DNA from: Bacteroidia bacterium
GTDB taxonomy: Bacteria; Bacteroidota; Bacteroidia; AKYH767-A; OLB10
DNA length: 52,698 nt
Reading direction: 5' to 3'
Assembly (NCBI GenBank): GCA_017995075.1
Contig: JAGOJO010000011.1
Coordinates: 2,331-55,028, forward strand
Positions 24,409 through 32,480 of this stretch are shown here, piece by piece. The position numbers and the translations under genes are program-made. Numbering within the stretch: the first letter of the stretch is position 1; each line of letters starts with the position of its first letter. Under the pieces are notes generated by a model, which did no database searches, was not told the DNA's origin, and saw nothing but the letters and a program-made list of their open reading frames with translations.

Positions 24409-25488
24409 ATGAATACCGCCGCAATTGAGGAGAAGATATTATTGGCAGGCCCCTGCAGTGCAGAGAGTCGCGAACAAGTATTGGAAACTGCCCGGGGTAT
24501 CGCCAAACGATTTCCACATGCTATTTTTCGTGCCGGTGTATGGAAGCCACGTACGCGTCCCGGTTCCTTTGAAGGGATTGGAGAACCTGCTCTCGAATGG
24601 CTCAGAGAAGTACAGGCAGAAACAGGATTAAAGGTAATGGCAGAGGCGGCGAATGCTTATCAGGCGGAGTTATGTCTGAAAGCCGGACTCGATGCAATCT
24701 GGATCGGAGCACGTACTACTGTAAATCCCTTTTTAGTTCAGGAAGTAGCAGATGCAGTGAAGGGAACTGCTATTAATGTGATGGTAAAAAATCCTATTCA
24801 TCCCGACGTGGATCTATGGAGAGGAGCCATTGAACGTATACGCGCTGCCGTTAGTACAGAAGTGATTGCCATACATCGCGGGTTCCATTCGTTTGAAACT
24901 ACTGAATTCCGGAATCATCCCCGCTGGCAGGTGGCTTTTGAATTGCGTTCGATGTTGCCGGGATTAAAAATGGTTTGTGATATCAGCCATATTGCCGGTG
25001 CACGTCCTTTATTACAGAGTGTAGCCCAGGAAGCACTCGACCTCGGCTATGAAGGATGGATGATCGAAACGCATATTCATCCCGATAGCGCACTGAGTGA
25101 TAAAATGCAGCAGGTAACTCCTGAACAGCTGGAATCATTGCTGCAACAACTACAGCCGCGACATACCCGTTTTGATGAAGGTCCTGCACTCGAAACAATA
25201 CGAAACTACCGCGCAGAAATTGAGCAGCTCGATAATACCCTCTTACAACTGTTGCGTGAAAGAATGAAATATTCTACCCTCATCGGTGAGTTGAAAAAAG
25301 AAAACAATATCTCCATTTTTCAACCGGAGCGCTGGAGGGCTATACTTCAGAAAATGATGACCAGGGGAGAAGAACTGCAGATCAATCCCGGCTTTATCCG
25401 AAACCTCTTTATCCAGATACACGATGAATCTGTTCGGATTCAGGGGGAGATTGTGAATAAGGAGGAAGGGAGTGTGAAGGAGAAATAG
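24409..25488 (+). CDS. Bifunctional 3-deoxy-7-phosphoheptulonate synthase / chorismate mutase
   Basis: A 359-residue fusion. Residues 1 to about 260 form a type I-beta DAHP synthase, which joins phosphoenolpyruvate and erythrose 4-phosphate in the first step of the shikimate pathway: GPCSAES at 14-20, GVWKPRTRPGSFEG, GLDAIWIGARTTVNP, VMVKNPIHPDVDLW, IHRGF and CDISHIAG. Residues from about 262 on are an AroQ-type chorismate mutase: EIEQLDNTLLQLLRERMKYS and IFQPERWRAILQKM. Fusions of this order are common in Bacteroidota and allow prephenate or chorismate to feed back on the synthase. The start lacks the roughly 15-residue lead seen in some relatives. A promoter lies about 80 bases upstream. 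Confidence 0.93.
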   Translation: MNTAAIEEKILLAGPCSAESREQVLETARGIAKRFPHAIFRAGVWKPRTRPGSFEGIGEPALEWLREVQAETGLKVMAEAANAYQAELCLKAGLDAIWIGARTTVNPFLVQEVADAVKGTAINVMVKNPIHPDVDLWRGAIERIRAAVSTEVIAIHRGFHSFETTEFRNHPRWQVAFELRSMLPGLKMVCDISHIAGARPLLQSVAQEALDLGYEGWMIETHIHPDSALSDKMQQVTPEQLESLLQQLQPRHTRFDEGPALETIRNYRAEIEQLDNTLLQLLRERMKYSTLIGELKKENNISIFQPERWRAILQKMMTRGEELQINPGFIRNLFIQIHDESVRIQGEIVNKEEGSVKEK

Positions 25489-25617
25489 TTGTGGTTCATA
25501 CTACATTCAACACTGATTGATTTGTATCATCTAAATCAGGGCAATAATTTCTTCTTGATAATCCTTTGTAAGTAGGTGCATTTTTTTTATTTTCGGGAAA
25601 ATTGTCAATTTAATTTT

Positions 25618-26199
25618 ATGAATTGGGAAACATTGATTTCTTACGGAGACAGCATTACGATCGGCTCCAGAACCTATTTGGGTTATCCTGAAATAGCTGG
25701 TGCTATATTAAAAGAAAACACAGCCAAAAACTGGAATGTCATTAATGTTTCAGTGGCTGGATTTACTACCATTCAGCTAGAACGGTTAGTTGCAGAGCGG
25801 ATGGGGCACTTGCGTATAGAACAACCATCTGTATCAACATTGATGATTGGTACAAATGACGCCAAGGCCGCAACTCCTGAGTCTGATTTTAGAATTGCCT
25901 ATGAACAGTTATTGTTAAAGATACGACTTGTCCAGAAAACGCGACATGTAATTTGTATCGGAATTCCGCATTTACAGGAAGGGGTAATGCTTCCTTATGA
26001 ACTTGAAATGAATAGCAGGATTACTGGATATAATGAGATAATCAAATCGCTTTCAGAGGAGAATAATTTGAGGTATTTCGAAATGATTGGCGAAAAAGGA
26101 TTGTTCTTCGATGGAGTCCACCTGAACGAAAAAGGAGTTCATCAATTCGGTAAACAGTTAGCGGGTTTTATATTAAAAATCCGTGGTGTTGAAATCTGA
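25618..26199 (+). CDS. SGNH/GDSL-type hydrolase without signal peptide
   Basis: A 193-residue SGNH-fold enzyme. Block I is SYGDSITIG with the nucleophile S12, block III is IGTNDAK with N80, and block V is FFDGVHLNEKG with D165 and H168, so the catalytic set appears complete. The protein starts straight into the fold and lacks a signal peptide, so it is probably cytoplasmic, unlike most surface esterases. I use the ATG at 25618; an in-frame upstream start would add 14 residues of T-rich leader. It is the first gene of a three-gene unit, 12 bases before the epimerase-flavoprotein fusion, and might remove or transfer an acyl group on an intermediate of that pathway. Confidence 0.8.
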   Translation: MNWETLISYGDSITIGSRTYLGYPEIAGAILKENTAKNWNVINVSVAGFTTIQLERLVAERMGHLRIEQPSVSTLMIGTNDAKAATPESDFRIAYEQLLLKIRLVQKTRHVICIGIPHLQEGVMLPYELEMNSRITGYNEIIKSLSEENNLRYFEMIGEKGLFFDGVHLNEKGVHQFGKQLAGFILKIRGVEI

Positions 26200-26211
26200 C
26201 CTCTGAACAGT

Positions 26212-28599
26212 ATGACCAAGGATTCGATCAGGTGTGTTTTAATTGTTGGAACAAGACCGGAATTTTTAAAAATGCTTCCAGTGATCAGAAGCTTTCAGAG
26301 TCTGATCCCGGCAGAGGAATATACTGTTATTTTTTCCGGTCAACATGCTGATTTAATAAAACATACGGACTCAGATTACCTTCAGTTTATTAATGAGGTT
26401 ATTGATTTCAATAGTAAGGGACTTTCATTGGAGAACTCTTTTTCGAGACTTCAGGAATTAATTGGTATAAAACTGAAAGAGTTCCCGAATCTTGAATTTA
26501 TAATTGTGCAGGGTGACACAAGTACAGCAGCGGCAGGAGCATTGGTTGGGAAATTAATGGGGATTAAGGTTGTTCACATTGAAGCTGGATTGAGAACTGA
26601 TAGTCTAGACCCTTTTCCCGAGGAATTTTATCGGAAGCTGATTACACTTGCCTCCTCATTTCATTTTGCACCAACTTCACTGAGTGCTGAGAAATTATTG
26701 AATGAGAATATCGATTCTGAAAATATCTGTGTAGTAGGAAATACCGGCATTGATCAGCTAAAGTATACTCTTCGGCTTAAAAGTGATACGTTTCCGGTAA
26801 AAGATAAGACCTCCTTGAAGTTTCTGATAACGCTACATCGAAGAGAAAATAATAGCGTAGATTTATCATACTTTATTGATCTGATTAATAGGTTATGTTT
26901 AATTTATCCTGGTGCTGTTTTTAATTGGGTGACTCACCCGTCAATTAATCAGGCAGTTCTGCAATCATCGTTGAATAAAAGTGTCAACTTGATTCCTCCG
27001 ATGAATTATGAAGCCTTTTGTTTATTGCTTAATCATACTGATTTGATGATTACAGATTCAGGAGGCTTACAGGAGGAAGGAGTGGTATTGGGTATTCCAA
27101 TGGTAGTCTACCGAAATAATACCGAAAGACCTGAAGCGCATAAAGCAGGATTTCCGCTAATTATTTCAAAGGATCCTGATTTTATTATTAACGCCATTCC
27201 TGAATTGTTGAAGAGTAACGAAAAGTATAATTATAAAAATGTGTATGGTGATGGCCGTGCAGCACATGATATCATTTATAAATTTTTAGATTGGTTGAAC
27301 ATTGTACCGACCTTTGAAACAGTTGTGGTTGGAGGTGGACCAGGTGGGACGGGCCCGATATTGAGTGCGATTAAAAATGGTCAGTTAGGAAAATTGTCCG
27401 AGAAGGGTCTTGCGGTTATCGAAAAGGGTAGTCATCTTGTGAGGGGCAATCTCACATCTTTTAAGATCAATAGTGATACTTTGGCCAATGTGTTTTTTGA
27501 ATGTTTGGAGGGTGATGTTAACACATTGACTTCATTTGTTGATTTGATGGCGTATAAGGACTTGTTTTCAGAGTATAATGATAGACATATCCCTTTACCA
27601 TTACTTGAGTCCTATCTTGATTTATTGGGAGAAAAGATTGAAATTTTAATCTCAGCGCACAAAAGTAATTTTATATTTTACCATTCAACAGTAGTCTCTT
27701 TAGAGAGAGTGGAAGGAAACAAATGGAAGATAAAGTGCCGATGTAATGGTGGAGATTATTCAATAATTGCTGCAAATGTAATAATGGCTCCTGGTGCTAA
27801 CCCCGTTAAACCGGACTTTAAAAATCTGATTAAGAAGAAGGAAGTAAATGAGTTACTAAAAGGCATTCATCCTGATGCAGTTTTTTATTCAGATGATTTG
27901 TTGAAGGGCTACCTTGATATTATTCTGAATAATCTATTTACTAATCCTGCAGAAAGACCGCCAGTGCTGATATTAGGTGCATCGCATAGCGCATTTTCAT
28001 GTGCATGGTATCTAAAACAGAATTTTAGTAATGATTTTGGTGATGTCCATATTGCAGGTTACGACAACCCTGCTATCTTTTATGCATCAAGCGACGATGC
28101 CTTGATAGATGGTTATACTGACTTCGATCAGCGGGATATTTGTCCTGTTACGGGAAGAGTTTTTCGATTAGGCGGCCTTCGTGGAGATGGGCGGGAGCTC
28201 TATAGAAGGATGAAAGGATTGACAACTCCAATTGTTACGGATGTGAAATTCTGGAATTTGAATTCTGTAGATTTAGATAAATTGAAATCACAACTTTCAG
28301 GAGCACGAATTTGTATAGTAGCCTATGGTTATAAGTTTAATATGCCTGAGGTGATAACCGGAAATGGTACCAGGATTGGTTTTGCCGGTGAAAAAAGCGG
28401 CCATTGGGTTGATCAGTCAAGTCAGCTTGTTAGTGAAGATGGATCTACCATTCAGGGTTTGTATGCAATTGGTCTTTCAACAGGCTTTATTCCTTCCGGT
28501 GAGCTTGGAGGTGAACCTTCTTTTGAAAAACAAACTAATGGTTTATGGTACTATCAGAATTTATTAGGTGGTAAAATTGTTTCTGCTTTAATTGAATGA
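26212..28599 (+). CDS. Fusion of non-hydrolysing UDP-GlcNAc 2-epimerase (WecB-like) and FAD/NAD(P)-binding oxidoreductase
   Basis: One uninterrupted 795-residue frame with two enzymes. Residues 1 to about 360 are WecB-like: VGTRPEFLKMLPVIRSF, then GDTS (D102), HIEAGLRT (E124), FPEE (E138), LHRREN (H209) and ITDSGGLQEEG. The spacing D102-E124-E138 equals that of D95-E117-E131 in E. coli WecB. From residue 368 a flavoprotein starts with VVVGGGPGGTGP (FAD), has IMAPGANP near 530, a second dinucleotide motif LILGASHSAFSCAWYL near 586, YGYKFNMP near 707 and GLYAIGLSTGFIPSGELGGEPS near the end, which resembles the FAD-contacting C-terminus of N-hydroxylating or thioredoxin reductase-like flavoproteins. 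The natural reading is a bifunctional enzyme acting on an N-acetylated sugar. The oxidised substrate is unknown. The following GT4 gene overlaps by four bases. Confidence 0.8.
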   Translation: MTKDSIRCVLIVGTRPEFLKMLPVIRSFQSLIPAEEYTVIFSGQHADLIKHTDSDYLQFINEVIDFNSKGLSLENSFSRLQELIGIKLKEFPNLEFIIVQGDTSTAAAGALVGKLMGIKVVHIEAGLRTDSLDPFPEEFYRKLITLASSFHFAPTSLSAEKLLNENIDSENICVVGNTGIDQLKYTLRLKSDTFPVKDKTSLKFLITLHRRENNSVDLSYFIDLINRLCLIYPGAVFNWVTHPSINQAVLQSSLNKSVNLIPPMNYEAFCLLLNHTDLMITDSGGLQEEGVVLGIPMVVYRNNTERPEAHKAGFPLIISKDPDFIINAIPELLKSNEKYNYKNVYGDGRAAHDIIYKFLDWLNIVPTFETVVVGGGPGGTGPILSAIKNGQLGKLSEKGLAVIEKGSHLVRGNLTSFKINSDTLANVFFECLEGDVNTLTSFVDLMAYKDLFSEYNDRHIPLPLLESYLDLLGEKIEILISAHKSNFIFYHSTVVSLERVEGNKWKIKCRCNGGDYSIIAANVIMAPGANPVKPDFKNLIKKKEVNELLKGIHPDAVFYSDDLLKGYLDIILNNLFTNPAERPPVLILGASHSAFSCAWYLKQNFSNDFGDVHIAGYDNPAIFYASSDDALIDGYTDFDQRDICPVTGRVFRLGGLRGDGRELYRRMKGLTTPIVTDVKFWNLNSVDLDKLKSQLSGARICIVAYGYKFNMPEVITGNGTRIGFAGEKSGHWVDQSSQLVSEDGSTIQGLYAIGLSTGFIPSGELGGEPSFEKQTNGLWYYQNLLGGKIVSALIE

Positions 28600-29798
28600 A
28601 GATACTTCAAGTTTGTTCAAAGGTGTTCTGGCCTGAAAGAGATGGAGGAGCAATTGCTATGTATGCTTTTGCTGATGGTCTTTTGAAAGGAGGAGCTGAG
28701 GTATATTCAATTTGTCTGAATATTGATAAGCTTTATGTTGAACCGGCCTCTATTCCTTCTGATATTTCCAATTCCTTTCACTTACGAACCTTTGATGTTT
28801 CATTGGAGTTTAAACTTGCTGATGTTTTTCTGGCCTTTATGCAATTTAAAAATTATCATGTTTCAAGATTCTTTAGTAGTGAAGTTGAGAATTATATCAA
28901 GGAGTTATTAAGTACTACTGAATTTGATGTTATAGTATTAGAGACTCTGTTTACAGCAGTTTATTTGCCGGTTATCAAGAATAATTCAAAGGCTAAAATT
29001 GTTTTGAGAGCTCATAATGTTGAAGCAGATATTTGGCAACGATTATCAGTTCAGACTTCCGGTGCGCTTCCTAAGTTAAAGTATAGGCTAATGTCACGTA
29101 TGCTCAGAACTTATGAAAGGAGAATTGCTAAGGAAGTTGATGCAGTTTTTTGTTTGACAGATGCTGATACTGCTTATTTCAAAAATAGTATTCAGATACA
29201 AAACGTTTATACAATTCCGCTCAGTATAAATTTGGATCATAGCAATTCTACACCTGATTTTTCAAATCCGGCCTTCTATCATCTCGCTAGTATGGAATGG
29301 TTACCCCATCAGCAGGCAATCGAATGGTTTCTGGAAAAGGTAATTCCCTTTTTAGAGGTTGATAATAATAAACCTCGAATATTCCTTGCTGGCCGTAATA
29401 TGCCTCAAAGGTTTTATAATTATTCAAGTAAATGGTTGACGATTGAAGGCGAGATTGTAAACCCCGGGCAATGGGTCCGTGATAAGAATATTTTGATTGT
29501 ACCTTCTTTTACCGGAAGTGGAGTTCGTGTTAAAATAATTGAGGCACTGGCACGAGGTCATGTGGTTATTACAACTCCAAATGGAACTGAAGGAATTCCT
29601 TACACCAATTGGAAACAGCTTATTGTGGTTGATTCAGCACAGGAGTTTTCAGAGGCGATTCGTTTGTGTAATTCAGACCCTTCATTGTGTTTGGAGATTG
29701 CTAAAAATGCGCAAAAATTAGCGTATCAGTTTTTTAAAAGGGATGTTGTTGGTCAGCAATGTCTGAATATTTTGCGGAATATATCATTGGTAAAATAA
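28596..29798 (+). CDS. GT4-type glycosyltransferase
   Basis: A 400-residue GT-B fold glycosyltransferase. The N-terminal Rossmann part opens ILQVCSKVFWPERDGGAIAMY, a landmark, and the middle has VLRAHNVEADIWQRL. The C-terminal donor-binding half has ASMEWLPHQQAIEWFL, VPSFTGSGVRVKIIEALARG and TTPNGTEGIPY, the last carrying the E-x(7)-E-like region of GT4 enzymes. Similar proteins occur in surface-glycan and sugar-bearing metabolite loci. The start overlaps the stop of the epimerase fusion (ATGA), so the two are coupled, and the unit ends in a perfect 21-bp hairpin. It probably attaches the sugar made by the fusion protein. Confidence 0.82.
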   Translation: MKILQVCSKVFWPERDGGAIAMYAFADGLLKGGAEVYSICLNIDKLYVEPASIPSDISNSFHLRTFDVSLEFKLADVFLAFMQFKNYHVSRFFSSEVENYIKELLSTTEFDVIVLETLFTAVYLPVIKNNSKAKIVLRAHNVEADIWQRLSVQTSGALPKLKYRLMSRMLRTYERRIAKEVDAVFCLTDADTAYFKNSIQIQNVYTIPLSINLDHSNSTPDFSNPAFYHLASMEWLPHQQAIEWFLEKVIPFLEVDNNKPRIFLAGRNMPQRFYNYSSKWLTIEGEIVNPGQWVRDKNILIVPSFTGSGVRVKIIEALARGHVVITTPNGTEGIPYTNWKQLIVVDSAQEFSEAIRLCNSDPSLCLEIAKNAQKLAYQFFKRDVVGQQCLNILRNISLVK

Positions 29799-29842
29799 AA
29801 CCGGACAAATTGGAAGTCCCACTTCCAATTTGTCCGGTTTTT
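29797..29842 (+). terminator. Strong intrinsic terminator of the SGNH-epimerase-GT4 unit
   Basis: A perfect 21-bp stem (29797-29817 with 29821-29841), loop CCC, core CCGGACAAATTGGAAGT, ending in TTTTT. The left arm starts with the last bases of the GT4 stop codon. The A run and T run allow it to act in both directions, and it lies about 105 bases from the convergent superoxide dismutase gene. A weaker GAAAATGA/TCATTTTC hairpin at 29911-29936 may serve that gene. Confidence 0.9.
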
Positions 29843-29947
29843 AAGCTTCAAATTGCTGAATATCAATAATATGAAAAAATGCTCTTGCAATTTGTTGAAT
29901 TCTCAAGAGTGAAAATGATTTTTATTTTTCATTTTCCCCTCTGAATA

Positions 29948-30547
29948 CTATGCAAATCGTTTCGCTACCTCTTCCCAGTTTACTACGTTCCACCATGCAG
30001 CCAGATAATCCGGGCGACGGTTCTGGTAGTTCAGGTAGTAAGCATGTTCCCATACATCACATCCGAGTAAAGGTGTTCCTTTTACTTCTGCAATGTCCAT
30101 GAGTGGATTGTCCTGGTTGGGAGTAGAGCAGATCTCTATTCCGCCTGCTGCATTTTTAATGAGCCATGCCCATCCTGATCCGAAACGTCCAACACCTGCT
30201 GCATTGAATTTAGTTTTGAATTCTTCGAAGCTTCCGAAAGTGCTGTTGATTGCTTCAGCGAGTTTGCCTGTCGGTACTCCGCCACCGTTAGGTCCCATGA
30301 TGCTCCAGAAGAAGGTGTGGTTCCAGTGTCCGCCGCCGTTGTTGCGGATAGGTGCAGCAAATTGTGAAATGTTTTTGCAGATGTCTTCTATCGACATATT
30401 TTCTGCCGGAGTTCCGGCGATGGCATTGTTGAGGTTGGTAACATACGCCTGGTGATGCTTGCCATGGTGGATTTCCATGGTTTTTGCGTCAATATGCGGT
30501 TCCAGCGCATCAAATGCGTAGGGGAGTGGTGCAAGTGTGAAAGCCAT
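29948..30547 (-). CDS. Superoxide dismutase, Fe/Mn family (Mn-like second shell)
   Basis: A 199-residue cytoplasmic enzyme that converts superoxide to oxygen and hydrogen peroxide. Metal ligands are H27 ([10 protein letters not shown]), H77 (GHWNHTFFW), D164 and H168 ([18 protein letters not shown]). The second-shell residue that tunes metal use is Q145 in PNQDNPLM, with G73 at the place of the Gln69 of Fe-type enzymes; this pattern is Mn-like or cambialistic. Length is normal. It is on the minus strand, convergent with the GT4 unit, with a -7 box TATTTTTG (plus-strand 30576-30583) 28 bases before its ATG. Confidence 0.96.
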   Translation of the reverse strand: MAFTLAPLPYAFDALEPHIDAKTMEIHHGKHHQAYVTNLNNAIAGTPAENMSIEDICKNISQFAAPIRNNGGGHWNHTFFWSIMGPNGGGVPTGKLAEAINSTFGSFEEFKTKFNAAGVGRFGSGWAWLIKNAAGGIEICSTPNQDNPLMDIAEVKGTPLLGCDVWEHAYYLNYQNRRPDYLAAWWNVVNWEEVAKRFA

Positions 30548-30575
30548 TTTATTTTTGTTTTATAGTTTGATAGGA

Positions 30576-30583
30576 CAAAAATA
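30576..30583 (-). promoter_or_regulatory. -7 promoter box of the superoxide dismutase gene
   Basis: On the minus strand this reads TATTTTTG, a perfect TAnnTTTG, 28 bases before the start codon at 30547. No clear TTG lies at the -33 distance. The rest of 30584-30826 holds nothing I can call. Confidence 0.45.
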
Positions 30584-30826
30584 GGTATAAAGAAATTAGA
30601 GAGGCTCTTTTTTCTATTCCGCTCTTGATTAGTCCCGGAATTAGACAAGATTATACGTTTTCGGGATATTTCAGAATAATATCAAAATGATCTGGTTAGG
30701 AATGGTAAACATTTGTATCCGTTTGTAAATATTTAATTTTCTATGAATTCCATGTGCTTTTTCGTTCTTCGCGCCCCGGTATTTCCGGAATAACCTATAT
30801 TTAATCATTAAACCTTACCAACTACT

Positions 30827-32368
30827 ATGAAGAAAACACAAATTTATCTGGCATTGGCCATGCTTGTCCTCTTGAGCGCTTGTTCGAAGCAGGAGGAGAC
30901 GGATGCAACATCACAGGGTCCTGTCCTGCAGGAGAAGTCCGTTTTACAACAGGTGCCTTCGGGAAACCCTTACGACAAATTAAAACTGGATCAGGTGGTG
31001 ATCTCTACTCTTGAAGCGCGGAATGATTTCCATTGGGAATGGGTGGATATGAAAACCCTCTGGAGTGCTTTGCAGCATAGCGATCATACATTGGCTATCG
31101 GTTATAAGCCGGCTGCGGAGGGCGATATCAGCGCCAACCTGCATAAGCTGAATATCCGCTCCGGTTCGTACAAGCAGGTGCATGATGCGTTGAAGGAGAT
31201 GATCCTTGCTGAATTAAATAAAAACGCTGCTCAGCCTGTCTCCTGGCAGGATATTCTGGTGGAGGATGATCCGGTGTTGCCGATTCTAACGGTGCGCCTT
31301 ACCGATAAAGAACTGCTGACAAAACTGGCGAACCTTTCGAACGTTCGTTACCTGGAACCACTCGATTACTGGCCGAATGATCAGAATCGTTCTTCATCAG
31401 GTTGTGGTGCTTCAACTACTGCGTTAAATGCGGCGGATTATACAACAATTACTCCCGGTGCTAAACTTCCCTGGAATTTCAATAATCAGAATATTCCTGC
31501 TGCCTGGTCGGTGAGTCAGGGTCAGGGAATTACAGTGGGTGTGATTGATGCAGGATTGAGTACTTCACAGTCGTTGCTTGGTTCGTTTTTTAATAACGGT
31601 GATTCAAATGTGGGTCGTTCGGTGAGTACGGATTATACGCTTGGTACCAGTGCATTCAATTCCTGTACGCATGGTACAAGTATGTGCGGTCAGGCAGTGG
31701 CGCCACGGAATAATCAAGGTGCTGCTACAGGTGTGGCGTATAAAAGCAGCCTGCATTTTATTCGTGCAGCAGAAGATGTGGTGCTGGATGGCTCTGCAGA
31801 AAAAACTGCTACGAAGAATGCCTTTATCCGTATGGGCGATCGCGCTGATGTGCGGATTATCAGTCTGAGTATGGGTACTCCTTTCTCAAGCGGTGTGCTG
31901 AAGGATGGAGTGGATTATGCTTATGGAAAAGGTAAACTGATTTTTGCTGCTGCTGGTACTTCGTTCAGCTGGACAAGCTGGTGGGGCGTGATCTATCCTG
32001 CTGCGTATAGCTCTTGTCTGGCAGTAACTGGTGTGAAGGAAAATGGTAACAAGTGTTCTTCCTGTCATGATGGTAGCGCTGTGATGTATACGATTACAAT
32101 GGAGCGTACAGCGAATAGTAACAGGAATTCACTGTCACTTCCTGCTTCGGGTGTGACGAGTACGTATATCGGCGGAAGCTCCTGTGCGACTGCTACTGCT
32201 TCCGGTATTGCGTCATTGGTGTGGAGCGCCCGTCCGAATATGACCCGTGCTCAGGTGGTGACTTCCCTAACAAATACTTCGCAATTTTATCCTTCGAAAA
32301 ACAGCAGTAAGGGTTATGGAAATCTCAATGCCGGTGCTGCGGTGAATTATGCAGTGACGAATTATTAA
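30827..32368 (+). CDS. S8 (subtilisin-like) serine peptidase lipoprotein
   Basis: A 513-residue lipoprotein (lipobox LLSAC, acylated C19) with an inhibitor-like propart to about residue 185 and a subtilase domain after it. The triad is D241 in VGVIDAG, H282 in CTHGTSMCG and S452 in GGSSCATATASG. The oxyanion position, normally Asn in 'A-A-G-N', reads A-A-A-G-T (T378). Extra cysteines (for example CGAS, NSCTHGTSMC, SSCL, CSSC) suggest disulfides and an exported location at the outer membrane or surface. It lacks a T9SS domain. The gene stands alone and ends in a bidirectional terminator. Confidence 0.85.
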   Translation: MKKTQIYLALAMLVLLSACSKQEETDATSQGPVLQEKSVLQQVPSGNPYDKLKLDQVVISTLEARNDFHWEWVDMKTLWSALQHSDHTLAIGYKPAAEGDISANLHKLNIRSGSYKQVHDALKEMILAELNKNAAQPVSWQDILVEDDPVLPILTVRLTDKELLTKLANLSNVRYLEPLDYWPNDQNRSSSGCGASTTALNAADYTTITPGAKLPWNFNNQNIPAAWSVSQGQGITVGVIDAGLSTSQSLLGSFFNNGDSNVGRSVSTDYTLGTSAFNSCTHGTSMCGQAVAPRNNQGAATGVAYKSSLHFIRAAEDVVLDGSAEKTATKNAFIRMGDRADVRIISLSMGTPFSSGVLKDGVDYAYGKGKLIFAAAGTSFSWTSWWGVIYPAAYSSCLAVTGVKENGNKCSSCHDGSAVMYTITMERTANSNRNSLSLPASGVTSTYIGGSSCATATASGIASLVWSARPNMTRAQVVTSLTNTSQFYPSKNSSKGYGNLNAGAAVNYAVTNY

Positions 32369-32413
32369 TCTTCTTTAACCTCATAACTATAAGACTATTT
32401 TAAGTTAAATAAA

Positions 32414-32456
32414 AAAAGCCATCGTATCCACGGTTAAATCGGATACGATGGCTTTT
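32414..32456. terminator. Bidirectional terminator between the S8 peptidase and the convergent GT4 gene
   Basis: A perfect 16-bp stem (32414-32429 with 32441-32456), core AAAAGCCATCGTATCC, with an 11-base loop. It has an A run before and TTTT after, so it can work on both strands. It lies 46 bases after the peptidase stop and 25 bases from the end of the minus-strand GT4. Confidence 0.88.
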
Positions 32457-32480
32457 CATTTTATGCCTCGTGTATGCTGG

